A stretch of 64,000 nucleotides of DNA. Source: Nitrospira sp. (GTDB lineage Bacteria > Nitrospirota > Nitrospiria > Nitrospirales > Nitrospiraceae). Numbering within the stretch: position 1 is the stretch's first letter; each line of letters starts with the position of its first letter. Positions 1-8,680 of the stretch are shown here, in pieces. The stretch is from positions 620,001-684,000 of the forward strand of contig JADJXO010000002.1 in the NCBI GenBank assembly GCA_016715825.1, written 5' to 3'. The notes beneath the pieces are model-generated. The model worked only from the letters and a program-made list of their open reading frames with translations. It searched no databases and was not told the origin of the DNA. Both the position numbers and the translations under genes were made by a program.

Positions 1-2
1 AC

Positions 3-908
3 CAGTCGCCTTGTGGGCTGGTGTTGGATATCGGTCACCTTTGGACCGTTTTTCGCTATTCGTGGGCACGGCAGACTCAGTCGCGCGCGCAATTCGTGAG
101 TACGTTTCTCGACGAATTCCCCCTGGAACGTGTGGTAGAAATTCATATCGCAGGTCTTAATGTTCATGATTCAAGCGGAAGTCCTGTCTCAATTTCGTCG
201 GGCCATTCGAGCGAGGCGGTACTGCCTGCATGGATCGATGCACACGAGGCCCCCATTCCGGCGGTGTTGTTCGAGATGCTCGATCAGATTTTGAGCCTTC
301 CACGTCTCACCAACCTGAAAGGCCTTGCGTTAGAAGTGGACATGAAGCCAGCTGAACTGATCGTGGAAGAGTTCACTCGGTTCTCACAACGTTACAAGTC
401 GGCCTTTCCTCGGATCCCGATGAGCCATGTTCCCCCGTTTGGTCCTGAAGGTTCAGCATTGCCCGAGGAACAGAGCGCAACGACGACCAAGCAGGTTCTG
501 CAGGCTGGCTATGATCGCTATGTCTGTGTGCTAACAGGCAAGGCCGAACCTGCTGGGCCTGAATGGGAAGAAGCTTCAGCGTATGCTGAAGAGTTGGACC
601 GCTATCGAACCGAATATCTTCCGCATGAGATCCTTCACTGGGGAGGAGACGTGGAGGATATGTTCGTCGAATCCTGCCGTCAACTCAGGGAACGAGGACT
701 GTTGCTCGAGAGATTTGTGTCTTTTTGGTTTCGCGAACCACGATGTCCGTCGGGATCGTATGACTTCTTTTTGCTCAAAGTCGAACGGTTTGTGGAATTC
801 GTATGCGAGATCGCGCCCGACCTACAGGACATGGTCGATCGAGAAGCCAGTGAGCTTCGCCGCTCCTATCAACTAGTCAACGAGCCGACCGTTCCGGCCG
901 AGTTATGA
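3..908 (+). CDS. MNIO/DUF692 family enzyme, C-terminal part (5' end outside window)
   Basis: The frame is open from the first bases of the window, so the true start lies upstream. Visible near the edge is LVLDIGHLW, then VVEIHIAGL, a DAHEAP segment and LKGLALEVDM. These are the late beta-alpha blocks and metal-ligand (Asp/His/Glu) motifs of the DUF692 TIM barrel, now called multinuclear non-haem iron oxidative enzymes, which usually modify cysteine-containing peptides together with a partner protein. About 140 residues follow the barrel motifs; I do not recognise this tail (it contains ETEYLPHEILHW-like and FWFREPRC segments). No precursor peptide gene is visible downstream. The next gene starts 4 bp later, suggesting one transcript with the dihydrouridine synthase. 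Family call is good; the substrate is unknown. Confidence 0.72.
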   Translation, partial: QSPCGLVLDIGHLWTVFRYSWARQTQSRAQFVSTFLDEFPLERVVEIHIAGLNVHDSSGSPVSISSGHSSEAVLPAWIDAHEAPIPAVLFEMLDQILSLPRLTNLKGLALEVDMKPAELIVEEFTRFSQRYKSAFPRIPMSHVPPFGPEGSALPEEQSATTTKQVLQAGYDRYVCVLTGKAEPAGPEWEEASAYAEELDRYRTEYLPHEILHWGGDVEDMFVESCRQLRERGLLLERFVSFWFREPRCPSGSYDFFLLKVERFVEFVCEIAPDLQDMVDREASELRRSYQLVNEPTVPAEL

Positions 909-912
909 TGCG

Positions 913-2097
913 ATGAGTTTCTGGTCCAATCTTCCACGTCCGATCATCGGGTTGTCGCCGATGGATGGCGTCACGGATGCCTGCTTCCGATCAGTGGTCG
1001 CCCGTCGAGGGAAGCCGGATATCGCTTTTACGGAATTTACCCATGTGCATGACGTCTGCCGTGGACCAGAGGTCCATCTGGAGACCCTTATCTACAGTGA
1101 CATCGAGCGTCCCATTATTGCTCAGCTGTATGGAAAAGACCCGGATTTGTTCTACCAGGCCGCCCATGCCGTCTGTGAGCTGGGATTTGATGGGTTGGAC
1201 ATCAACATGGGCTGCCCGTCGAAGAGCGTCGCTGCCTCAGGATCTGGTGCGGGACTGATTCGCACCCCAGCACTGGCTTGCGCCATCATCCAGGCGGCTA
1301 GGCAAGGCATCGATGATTGGACCAACGGACAAACGCTCGAGCAAGCCGGGTTCAAGCAGGCCCGCATTGAGGCATTCCACCGGTTGAATCAGCGGCGAGG
1401 AAGCATCAGCCCCACACAGCGGTACAAGCTGCCGCTGTCCGTGAAAACCAGAATTGGCTACGACGAGGTGATGGTCGAAGCGTGGATGGAAACGATCTTG
1501 CGAGAACAGCCGACCGTGATTTCCCTTCATGGACGAACGCTCAAGCAGATGTATCGAGGAGCAGCCGATTGGTCAGCCATCGCGCGAGCCGCCGCCCTGG
1601 TTAAGGGATCTGGGACGTTATTGTTAGGGAACGGCGATATTCAAAGCCAAGGGGACATCATGGCGCGGGTTCGTGAGACGGGAGTGGACGGCGTGTTAGT
1701 GGGACGCGGCGCTCTGGGTGCGCCATGGTTCTTTCGCTCCAATGAACAGGTTCGGAGGCTGCTGTCCGGATCGCTCGGAATTGGGGACATCACGGATCTT
1801 CCGCTCGTGATGCCACAGGAAGAGCGCTTTGCCGTTCTGATGGACCATGCGCAACAGTTCCAGGAGCTCTTCGGTCGGAAACAATTCTATCGGATGCGAA
1901 AGCACTTGGGCTGGTATTGCAAGGGATTTCCACATGCCGCATCACTGCGCGCACAGATGGTGCGCGTCTCTTCCGTCGATGAGTTGAAACAGGTGCTCGA
2001 TGACTTCCAACGACGAGTCGCGGATCAAGATCGAAACGCATTTCCTCCTTCCGACGTGATTGATGACCCCAGTCTCTTGGTCTCCCGATGCAGTTAG
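913..2097 (+). CDS. dus: tRNA-dihydrouridine synthase (DusC-like)
   Basis: FMN-dependent reduction of specific uridines in tRNA. The N-terminus has the LSPMDGVTD motif of the FMN-binding barrel, then TEFTHVHD, and the catalytic-cysteine block NMGCPSKSVAASGSGAGLI near residue 100, closest in wording to E. coli DusC. SVKTRIG and SLHGRT (substrate/FMN contacts) and LGNGDI plus GVLVGRGALG (phosphate-binding end of the barrel) follow in order. At 394 residues it is longer than DusC (about 315), because of an insert of roughly 40 residues between the catalytic block and SVKTRIG and a longer C-terminal helical tail. It overlaps the next gene (maf) by 10 bp, so the two are probably translationally coupled. 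Family sure; which uridine is modified cannot be read from sequence. Confidence 0.93.
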   Translation: MSFWSNLPRPIIGLSPMDGVTDACFRSVVARRGKPDIAFTEFTHVHDVCRGPEVHLETLIYSDIERPIIAQLYGKDPDLFYQAAHAVCELGFDGLDINMGCPSKSVAASGSGAGLIRTPALACAIIQAARQGIDDWTNGQTLEQAGFKQARIEAFHRLNQRRGSISPTQRYKLPLSVKTRIGYDEVMVEAWMETILREQPTVISLHGRTLKQMYRGAADWSAIARAAALVKGSGTLLLGNGDIQSQGDIMARVRETGVDGVLVGRGALGAPWFFRSNEQVRRLLSGSLGIGDITDLPLVMPQEERFAVLMDHAQQFQELFGRKQFYRMRKHLGWYCKGFPHAASLRAQMVRVSSVDELKQVLDDFQRRVADQDRNAFPPSDVIDDPSLLVSRCS

Positions 2098-2720
2098 TCC
2101 TGGCGTCAAGTTCACCGCGCCGCCAAGAGCTGCTGGTGTTGTTGGGTTTATCCTTCCAAGTCATGTCGCCCAATGTCCGGGAGCACCCGACGGCCGGGTT
2201 ATCACCGATTGAGCAGGTCAGGCGATTCGCCCTTGACAAGGCGCGAGTTGTTGCTGATCGGCAGCCGGATGCCTTGGTGTTGGGCAGCGATACCGTCATT
2301 GAGCTTGATGGGCAGCTCCTGGGAAAACCAGCCGATCTGTCGGAGGCACGTACCATGCTCATGCGGTTGGCCGGCCGGTCTCATCTGGTCCACACGGCGG
2401 TTGCTCTATGCAACCGTGGTCGGGGCACCGAGTTCGTCGAGATCGATACCGCACGCATGGAAATGAAATCAAATCTGTCGGACCTGTATGACCGATATCT
2501 CGCATCGCGCGAATCGTTGGGGAAAGCCGGGGCCTATGCGATACAGGGGTTTGGCGGGGACTTGGTGGATCGCGTTGATGGCGACTACACAACAGTGGTG
2601 GGACTCCCGCTGAAACTCGTTGATCGTCTCCTTCGATCGGCCGGCTATCCCGTTTCCATAAATGTCGACGACGTGTACCAACGCAAGCCCTATGCGAACT
2701 GGAATCGCTTTGCGGTGTGA
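2088..2720 (+). CDS. maf: Maf family nucleotide pyrophosphatase
   Basis: House-cleaning enzyme that hydrolyses non-canonical or pyrimidine nucleoside triphosphates to the monophosphate and PPi in the cytoplasm. The N-terminus LASSSPRRQELL is the Maf signature; the catalytic-base region LGSDTVIELDGQLLGKP, the AGRSHLVHTAVAL block and the GKAGAYAIQG block follow in the expected order. Length of 210 residues is usual (190-210). The start codon lies inside the end of the upstream dus gene (10-bp overlap), which supports this start. Whether it is of the dTTP/UTP type (YhdE) or the m7GTP type (YceF) is not certain; the GKAGAYAIQG block favours the YhdE type. Confidence 0.93.
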   Translation: MQLVLASSSPRRQELLVLLGLSFQVMSPNVREHPTAGLSPIEQVRRFALDKARVVADRQPDALVLGSDTVIELDGQLLGKPADLSEARTMLMRLAGRSHLVHTAVALCNRGRGTEFVEIDTARMEMKSNLSDLYDRYLASRESLGKAGAYAIQGFGGDLVDRVDGDYTTVVGLPLKLVDRLLRSAGYPVSINVDDVYQRKPYANWNRFAV

Positions 2721-2816
2721 TTGCAAAGGCTGGTCGGTTTGCCTACAATGCCAAGGGCTATCTCGTCTGGGTGCTTCAATAAAAATGTCCACATGGCCGC
2801 GCAAGAGAGGGAACGT

Positions 2817-3464
2817 ATGACGGGTCGTACGCAGATTGGGCTGATACTCGGACTGATGGCGGGTCTGTCGATCGGGAGCCATCCTGTTTTGGCGATCGAG
2901 GTGAACCTGTCGTTAGAGGATGCGCGCAAGGCGCTCGAAACCGGCCGAGTGCCGATGGAGAAGGCCAATTCTCCAGAAGATGTGAAAAAAGTCTTGCAGC
3001 AAGCCTCGTTAGAAAGTCGCGTCGGCGCCGATCCGGAGAAGGAGCCATGCGGGGCAAGCGCAATTCTGCGCACCAAGCACTACCGACTGGAAGCCTTTGG
3101 CCGACAGGAGGCGGCAGAGTCGAAGAAACGAAAGACGGATGTGCGCATGCCCGAAGAGTTTATTCAGAAAGTAATGGACATGCCGAATATGGAGCTGGAG
3201 GTACAGTTGTGCGGCGATGATGAGTATTTCGCCGAAGGGGCTCTGATCGAGCTACACCAGGGTTCGAAACGGGTTAAGCCTATCGATATCGGCAAGGCTG
3301 AACGGGGACGGAAGAACGAAGGTAACGGTCCAGCCTATCGATCCCGCTTCACCTCTGTCTTCGCCTATGAACAGTTCGATCCCAATGCGACCTCAGTGTT
3401 TGTTGTTAACCTTCAAGACGGACAAGAGATCAGAATTCCTGCCGAGTTGTCGAAAGTGAAGTAG
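2817..3464 (+). CDS. secreted protein of unknown function
   Basis: I place the start at the ATG preceded by an AGAGAGG ribosome-binding sequence; an upstream in-frame TTG would add a non-hydrophobic stretch. The first 24 residues (MTGRTQ then a Leu/Gly/Met-rich segment ending VLAIE) read as a signal peptide cleaved after ALA-like residues. The mature protein of about 190 residues is rich in charged residues and has two cysteines (EPCGAS and VQLCGDD) that could pair in the periplasm. No catalytic motif was recognised. It follows maf by about 100 bp and faces the convergent decoration cluster. Confidence 0.7.
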   Translation: MTGRTQIGLILGLMAGLSIGSHPVLAIEVNLSLEDARKALETGRVPMEKANSPEDVKKVLQQASLESRVGADPEKEPCGASAILRTKHYRLEAFGRQEAAESKKRKTDVRMPEEFIQKVMDMPNMELEVQLCGDDEYFAEGALIELHQGSKRVKPIDIGKAERGRKNEGNGPAYRSRFTSVFAYEQFDPNATSVFVVNLQDGQEIRIPAELSKVK

Positions 3465-3625
3465 GCTCAGTTCTCCCCCCTTCTTGTGTCACTCAACTGA
3501 CCAGTTTGCTATGGTAGGGAGAGTCCAACGTTCTGTGTGAGGGCCCTCTTCAGGTTTGCCAAATTTGTGTAGTGTCCTAGAGCACAATTAATCTTACACT
3601 GGAGGAGCGGCAGGCGTCATTTGAC

Positions 3626-4219
3626 CTAACCCAAGGAAGACGTGCAGCCTATCGGAGAAAGTCCTGAGTTAGACATGATTGGTTTGGCAGGATTGCCTCC
3701 AACACACGATCCTGCCTTTATCAGAGAGGTCACAACTGACCCCGGAAAGACCACCGCATCATCCTCAATCTGAACCCCTCTGGTTACAAAACTCCTTGCA
3801 CCAATGCACACGCGATTTCCGACGACAATCCGACATCGCTCTCGCGTCTCACCTTCCGGATGTTTTCGGCTTTTATCAATGGAGTGAAAATCGGTATCGA
3901 GCAAGCCAGACTGCTCGATCAATACATCATCCCCTATCGTGATTTCGTATTTTGATGAAACCCTTGCCGCATACAAGGCAGCATTTGCACCTATCTGAAT
4001 AATTGCACTCTCGTCGTGGGTATACAGGGTGACAAACTGACTACTATCTCCCAAAGCTTCCCCAATTAAACAATTGCTCCCAAGAACGACTTTCCCTTTC
4101 CCCACGATGCTCAACCTCTTGTACATACGAAGACCTGACCCTATTTCAATATTCCGACGAAACAGTCGACAGATAACTCGATATAGGTACCCTCGAAAAC
4201 ATGCGAGCGTATCTCTCAT
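3626..4219 (-). CDS. hexapeptide-repeat (left-handed beta-helix) acyltransferase
   Basis: The 197-residue protein has short turns of the [LIV]-G-x-x hexapeptide type: IGSGLRMYKRLSIVGKG, VVLGSNCLIGE, IIQIGANAAL, ITIGDDVLIEQ and IVVGNRVCIGA, and it ends with VFPGSVVTS and GGNPAKPI, the usual end of the maltose-O-acetyltransferase/WbbJ group. A histidine in DTDFHSID sits where the catalytic His of this group lies. It overlaps the upstream acyltransferase by 4 bp (ATGA). As the last gene of the minus-strand cluster it likely O- or N-acylates a sugar or lipid-linked precursor at the cytoplasmic face. Acyl donor and acceptor are unknown. Confidence 0.85.
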   Translation of the reverse strand: MRDTLACFRGYLYRVICRLFRRNIEIGSGLRMYKRLSIVGKGKVVLGSNCLIGEALGDSSQFVTLYTHDESAIIQIGANAALYAARVSSKYEITIGDDVLIEQSGLLDTDFHSIDKSRKHPEGETRERCRIVVGNRVCIGARSFVTRGVQIEDDAVVFPGSVVTSLIKAGSCVGGNPAKPIMSNSGLSPIGCTSSLG

Positions 4220-4869
4220 GAGGATCCTGCCATTCTTATCACGTTTGCTATGGGCAATCCCCTCTTGATAGGATTTCCCAGGGCAAGTGAATACGGTTGG
4301 ATTTCCATATCCCTACAAACAGACCCAACACCGACTACACAATCCGCTCCAATCTTACTACCAGATAAAATAATAGCGTCATTGCTGAGCCATACATTAG
4401 ACCCGATTACTATCGGCCCACATTCATTGACAGAGTGCTGACTCCTCGTCCTGACGGAACTCTGATTGACAAACATACAATCTTGGATCAGAGATACTGC
4501 GGTCATGGATCTCGAGCCCAACTCGATATGGTTGCAACAAGAGATGGTTAGACCTGCGAGATGACAGTTCTCCCCAATATGGACGGTGGCATGTTCGGAC
4601 AATGTAATGATCGTCAGACCCTTAAACGCGCTATGAGCAACAGTACAATTCTTGCCGAGAGTAACCGTCCCAGGTCCTATTATCGTGACTTTCGCAAATG
4701 CCTTAAAAGGCAAACGAATCCGGACATTCCGTCGAACCGCACTAAAATAGAGCGTATAAAAACAGCCTCTCACTAACGCCTCAAGGACGCTGATAGCCGA
4801 TCGCGGATCTTCCGCGATTTTCTTAATGGTCCCGCACATGGTCACAGCTATTGATTGGAAGCTACCCAT
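4216..4869 (-). CDS. hexapeptide-repeat acyltransferase (second copy)
   Basis: This 217-residue protein shares the architecture of its downstream neighbour: a helical N-terminus with a hydrophobic CFYTLYFSAV segment, then left-handed beta-helix turns (VTIIGPGTVTLGKN, VHIGENCHLAG, IELGSRSM, IVIGSNVWLSN, GSKIGADCVVGVGS) and a final LALGNPIKRG. The usual catalytic His is less obvious here: SQHSVNECG lies before the IVIGSNVW turn. The two genes overlap by 4 bp and probably arose by duplication followed by divergence. Likely an acetyl- or acyltransferase for a polysaccharide or related metabolite; donor and acceptor are not known. Confidence 0.83.
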   Translation of the reverse strand: MGSFQSIAVTMCGTIKKIAEDPRSAISVLEALVRGCFYTLYFSAVRRNVRIRLPFKAFAKVTIIGPGTVTLGKNCTVAHSAFKGLTIITLSEHATVHIGENCHLAGLTISCCNHIELGSRSMTAVSLIQDCMFVNQSSVRTRSQHSVNECGPIVIGSNVWLSNDAIILSGSKIGADCVVGVGSVCRDMEIQPYSLALGNPIKRGLPIANVIRMAGSS

Positions 4870-4886
4870 AGCGCTATTCCTACCTA

Positions 4887-5708
4887 TTACAACTTGGATA
4901 AAAACTTGAGCAGGTGGCCAGCCATTATTCTTCGTCCAGTTTCATTGAGGTGCCCATCGTCATTGGTATATTCCGGCACGAGAGAATCGTAAGTGGTTCC
5001 GTTACTTGTGAAGGTGGCCTTTCTCCCGTCAGGATATGTGGATTCAATTGCCGCCACATCAAAAAGCAGATTGCTTCCTCCGTACTCACGTCTCAGCATG
5101 GCGTTAAAGGCACTCTTCTTCACGTTGTTGTCTTCCCGGCCAAGCATACCTTTGATCCATCCTTTCAGAGAGGGAAGAGATAACGACAGAGGAGCGGTAA
5201 GATGGACAAACTGGGTGTGTGGGTACGTCTCCTTGAGACGTTGCATGGCGCTCTTATAGGCAGCAAAGACCTTTTCAACATCGGTATTTCTCGTAATATC
5301 GACGTAGCAAAACTTTAAAAATGCAATCTCTGCCTTCTCGCCAAGACCAGAGTCCATAGAACGAACGAACTCATTGATTTTTGATATCGGATCTTCGTTC
5401 TCACCGACCATTGAATGGGCAAACACCGGACTGTTCAATGCCAGCGGGTCCGTCGTTTTCACTATCTTCAATGCAACACCCTGATGGTCTTTTTCAATGT
5501 CGTGTATGCCATCTATGATGTTGAGGCCAACTGATTGATGGCCGAAATAGATTCTCTTTTCGGCCACTTTTTGCAACACCGAGACCGTCACAGTTCCATC
5601 GGATTGTGCAGATGTATTTCTGCTTGCTTGCATGTCTCCTCCTAGACTGCCGCTCGCACTTACGAAAACCAAAACGCCTGCCAGAAAGGTGAGCGTTCTC
5701 CATGTCAT
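4887..5708 (-). CDS. secreted SGNH/GDSL-hydrolase-like protein
   Basis: A signal peptide is clear at the N-terminus (hydrophobic residues 6-22, cleavage near SASGSLGG). The mature part begins with an YFGHQSVG block, where the serine would be the nucleophile region, and ends with DDGHLNETGRRIMA, the Asp-x-x-His type block that completes an SGNH triad. FLKFCYVDI and HLTAPLSL fill the positions of the middle blocks. I infer an esterase or acyl-ester enzyme acting in the periplasm or at the surface. Its place between an NAD-synthetase-like gene and two acyltransferases (18 and 17 bp gaps) suggests that it removes or moves acyl groups on the product of this cluster. Confidence 0.65.
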   Translation of the reverse strand: MTWRTLTFLAGVLVFVSASGSLGGDMQASRNTSAQSDGTVTVSVLQKVAEKRIYFGHQSVGLNIIDGIHDIEKDHQGVALKIVKTTDPLALNSPVFAHSMVGENEDPISKINEFVRSMDSGLGEKAEIAFLKFCYVDITRNTDVEKVFAAYKSAMQRLKETYPHTQFVHLTAPLSLSLPSLKGWIKGMLGREDNNVKKSAFNAMLRREYGGSNLLFDVAAIESTYPDGRKATFTSNGTTYDSLVPEYTNDDGHLNETGRRIMAGHLLKFLSKL

Positions 5709-5726
5709 GGCCTTCTACCCCCTCGT

Positions 5727-6722
5727 TTAGACGGATGCGTCGCAGATGCTTTGCGCTAGTAACGGCTCCATATGAAGATATCGGGCGACCGCGCGCTTGG
5801 CATCGATGTCACGGTACACCCGCTCAACTTGGGCCTCGGTGAGCCCCAAATACCCAGCTACCTCTTTGGCCGGGAGGTTGTGATTCTTCCCGTAGAGACA
5901 GAGATCCATATTGTCGTAAGGTAGAGAGAAATAGAACTCTTCCTGAGATTGTGAGAGTGAGTAGGTGTCCGTGGTGGGAGGCCTCGTGAGGATTTCATCC
6001 GGGACGCCAAGGAAAGCAGCCAGTTGATACACCTGTGACTTATAGAGATGTGCGATCGGCTTGATGTCGGCGGAACCATCGCCGTTCTTTACGAAGAATC
6101 CTTGGTCATACTCCAAGCGATTCGGCGTTCCAGCGACGGCATACAGAAAGCGATCAGCATAGTAGTATTCCATCATTTTCCTTGTGCGCTGCTTGAAATT
6201 CGTTGCGGCCACCAGTGCCAAAAAGGCGTCGCCTGTTAGCCGCGCCTTGCGCTGCACTCCGTCCGGCGACTGAACTACTACGTAGGAGATGCGGAATTCC
6301 GAGCTGTCGAGCGACGAGAGCACCAGCTTCGATTTATATCCGGCGTGATACTCGGGGACCACCGCCCTAATCGCCGCATCGCGGCGTCGGTAACACTCGG
6401 CGCCGGTGAGAATACCGGAGATATCTTCCGTGAACGTCTTGATGCCTAGCTGCTTCGCCAACAGTTGCCCCAACCGCAAGCTGTCGTCCGATGAGTCGGA
6501 TTCAGGCATGAATAAGCCGACCACCCGATCAGGCCCCAGTGCACTGACGGCTAAAGCGGCAACTGTGCTGCTGTCGATGCCTCCTGAAAGACCGATGACC
6601 AGTCCTTTTCTTCTAAGCTGTGTACATACGCCATTTTGGATAAAGGCGCCGATTCGTTCGACTTCGGCCACGGCATCCAGTTTCAGCCGATCGGCTGACA
6701 ATGGGTTTTCTGCTTCCCCCAT
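5727..6722 (-). CDS. nadE: NAD+ synthetase-family amidating enzyme
   Basis: N-type ATP pyrophosphatase. The PP-loop LSGGIDSSTVAAL is near residue 45, followed by the GTPNRLEYDQGFF and KNGDGSADIKPIAHLYK blocks, which match the NAD synthetase core, and RPPTTDTYS. At 331 residues it is longer than single-domain NadE (about 275) and it has no glutaminase domain, so ammonia would be used directly or come from a partner. It could be an ordinary NAD synthetase, but its position between an AMP-forming ligase and surface-modification genes fits the NadE-like enzymes found in polysaccharide clusters, which may form amides on other substrates. Fold sure, substrate open. A complete NadB is encoded at 25.8-27.4 kb, so NAD synthesis is present in the genome. 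Confidence 0.85.
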   Translation of the reverse strand: MGEAENPLSADRLKLDAVAEVERIGAFIQNGVCTQLRRKGLVIGLSGGIDSSTVAALAVSALGPDRVVGLFMPESDSSDDSLRLGQLLAKQLGIKTFTEDISGILTGAECYRRRDAAIRAVVPEYHAGYKSKLVLSSLDSSEFRISYVVVQSPDGVQRKARLTGDAFLALVAATNFKQRTRKMMEYYYADRFLYAVAGTPNRLEYDQGFFVKNGDGSADIKPIAHLYKSQVYQLAAFLGVPDEILTRPPTTDTYSLSQSQEEFYFSLPYDNMDLCLYGKNHNLPAKEVAGYLGLTEAQVERVYRDIDAKRAVARYLHMEPLLAQSICDASV

Positions 6723-6788
6723 GTCGTTCCTCCTAAGAATTACATGGCTTGATGCTGTACAACGCGGAAACTTTCGACCGGCAGCGTG

Positions 6789-8291
6789 CTACGAAATTAC
6801 CGACGCCGGAACAGTGAGTGAGGCGATCTCACGCAGGCGTGGCCGCAAGGTCTTGCCAGACGGAGATTTGGGTAAAGCTGACACGATCGTGATCACTTTT
6901 GGCCGCTTATACTGCGCAAGCCGCTGTGCGCAGTAGGCCATCAGATCCTGATTCGTCAGCGCCCCGGTCGCTTTGAGCACGACGACCGCACAGATCTTCT
7001 GCCCCAGTATGGCATCATCGATGCCGATCACGCCGGCTTCCGCTACGTCCTGATGCTGCAGCAAGACCTCTTCGATCTCTTGTGGACTGATTCGATAGGC
7101 GCCGGACTTGATCATTTCGTTAGTGCGCCCGTCGATGGTCAGATAGCCTTCGGCATCCAGCCTTCCCAAATCTCCTGTACGGAGCCATCCATCACGAAGC
7201 ACTCCGGCGGTCAATTCCGGATCCTGCCAATACCCCTGCATGATGTTGTCGCCACAAGCCCACACTTCTCCCACCTCCCCCGGCCCTGCCGATTCACCTC
7301 CTTCCTTAATGATTTTCAGCGACACACCTGGAATTGCCAGCCCCGCCGATCCCTTTTTCAAGTCAAGGAGGTCGGGAGGAAGATATGTCAGACGCGCCGA
7401 CGCCTCTGTTTGCCCGTACATAAGAAAGATGCGTCGATCAGGAAACGACGCCCGTATGCGACTCAACAATTCTGAGGGCATCGGCCCTCCGGCGTGCGTC
7501 AGATAGCGCAAGGTAGGAAAGGCATACGATTGTAGATTAGAGTGATTCAGCAGCAGCGCATAGGTGGTGGAGACCCCTGACAATCCGGTGACCTCCGACT
7601 TGATCATGCTGTCCAACACAACATGTGGGTACAGCATAGTATTCTCGATGACGAGAGTACCTCCGGAAAATAAGTGCGTCAGCATGACGGAGTTGCCGTA
7701 GGCGTATACGAACGGCAGTACAGCCATGACGGAATCGTCGGTGGTCAGTCGCAAGTAAGAAAGAATAGAGCGGGTATTCGCAATCAAATTCTGATGCGTA
7801 AGCACCACTCCCTTGGGCCGCCCGGTCGACCCGGAGGTATAGATGATTTGCGCCACATCCTCTGGAACCATCTGTCCCACATATCGATAGTGCATGCGGT
7901 ACAAGTTCTCTTCGATGAGCATGAACCGGAGGCCAGCCAACTCAAATTGGCTCATCGTCCAATGCTTGACCGTCGGAGACACGATCAGTCCCGCGGCACC
8001 AACGTGCCGGATGATCCGTTCCACCTCCTCTGCGGTGGTCAGAGGATGGAGCGCGACGACAATTCCACTAAGTTCCAATATCGCTAAATAGGCAGCGACA
8101 TACTCCGGGGAGTTTTCCATCCAGACGATTACCCGATCGTGCTCAGACAGTCCAGCCTTTACCAACTGGATCTTCTTGGCGTCGACGAGAACACGTAAAT
8201 CAGCATAGCTCCACCGAGTGGCTTGATAGACAATGGCTGTCTTCTGACCACAAGACGCTATCGTTTCATTAATCACCTGTTCAACGCGCAT
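6789..8291 (-). CDS. AMP-forming acyl/aryl-acid ligase
   Basis: Adenylate-forming enzyme of the ANL superfamily, 500 residues. The P-loop YTSGSTGRPKG starts at residue 151; the MYGQTEASAR block (A5), the GWLRTGDLGRLDAEGYLTI block (A7-A8) and the closing PKSPSGKTLR with the catalytic lysine (A10) are all present. Such enzymes activate a carboxylic acid as acyl-AMP and pass it to CoA or to a carrier-protein thiol. The gene for an acyl carrier protein lies 118 bp upstream on the same strand, so loading of that carrier is the simplest idea. The family resembles the acyl-CoA ligases found in exosortase-linked clusters. The acid it uses cannot be told. Confidence 0.9.
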   Translation of the reverse strand: MRVEQVINETIASCGQKTAIVYQATRWSYADLRVLVDAKKIQLVKAGLSEHDRVIVWMENSPEYVAAYLAILELSGIVVALHPLTTAEEVERIIRHVGAAGLIVSPTVKHWTMSQFELAGLRFMLIEENLYRMHYRYVGQMVPEDVAQIIYTSGSTGRPKGVVLTHQNLIANTRSILSYLRLTTDDSVMAVLPFVYAYGNSVMLTHLFSGGTLVIENTMLYPHVVLDSMIKSEVTGLSGVSTTYALLLNHSNLQSYAFPTLRYLTHAGGPMPSELLSRIRASFPDRRIFLMYGQTEASARLTYLPPDLLDLKKGSAGLAIPGVSLKIIKEGGESAGPGEVGEVWACGDNIMQGYWQDPELTAGVLRDGWLRTGDLGRLDAEGYLTIDGRTNEMIKSGAYRISPQEIEEVLLQHQDVAEAGVIGIDDAILGQKICAVVVLKATGALTNQDLMAYCAQRLAQYKRPKVITIVSALPKSPSGKTLRPRLREIASLTVPASVIS

Positions 8292-8409
8292 CTGGTATCA
8301 GAATCTCCGTTGAATGAATAATGGGTGGCGCATTGGGAGCAACCGTCGGCGTCCTGAACCAAGCGACAGCCCCCGTTGTTTGGCTGGAGAATGTGAGCCG
8401 CAAGGGAAG

Positions 8410-8679
8410 TTAACTCCTAATTCGTGCCGAGGCGTCATGTTTGGTTTCCACAAACCGGGTGAGCGCATTCACCGAATCCAAATTGGCGGGAATGAGGTCC
8501 TCGTCCTCCACTTTGACGCGGAATGTCTCTTCCAGAAACTGGACCAATTCCAGTACGCCCGTTGAATCAATGATGCCTAACTCAAGAAACGAGGTGTCTC
8601 CGCTAAGCACAACCGCTGTCCGTCCAAACAGCAGATTGTCCATCACGTATCGCCGCACTTCCGCTTCGATCGAGGCCAT
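8410..8679 (-). CDS. acyl carrier protein
   Basis: An 89-residue protein with the phosphopantetheine attachment region LGIIDSTGVLELVQFLEE; the Ser of DST is the attachment site. The preceding LSGDTSFLELG and the following DLIPANLDSVNALTRFV match helices I-III of small carrier proteins used outside fatty-acid synthesis (D-alanyl- or aminoacyl-carrier-like). Its start lies 1 bp beyond the asnB-like stop codon, so the two are tightly coupled. It is probably the carrier on which the ligase at 6.8-8.3 kb places its acid and on which an amidotransferase or acyltransferase acts. Confidence 0.88.
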   Translation of the reverse strand: MASIEAEVRRYVMDNLLFGRTAVVLSGDTSFLELGIIDSTGVLELVQFLEETFRVKVEDEDLIPANLDSVNALTRFVETKHDASARIRS

Positions 8680-8680
8680 G

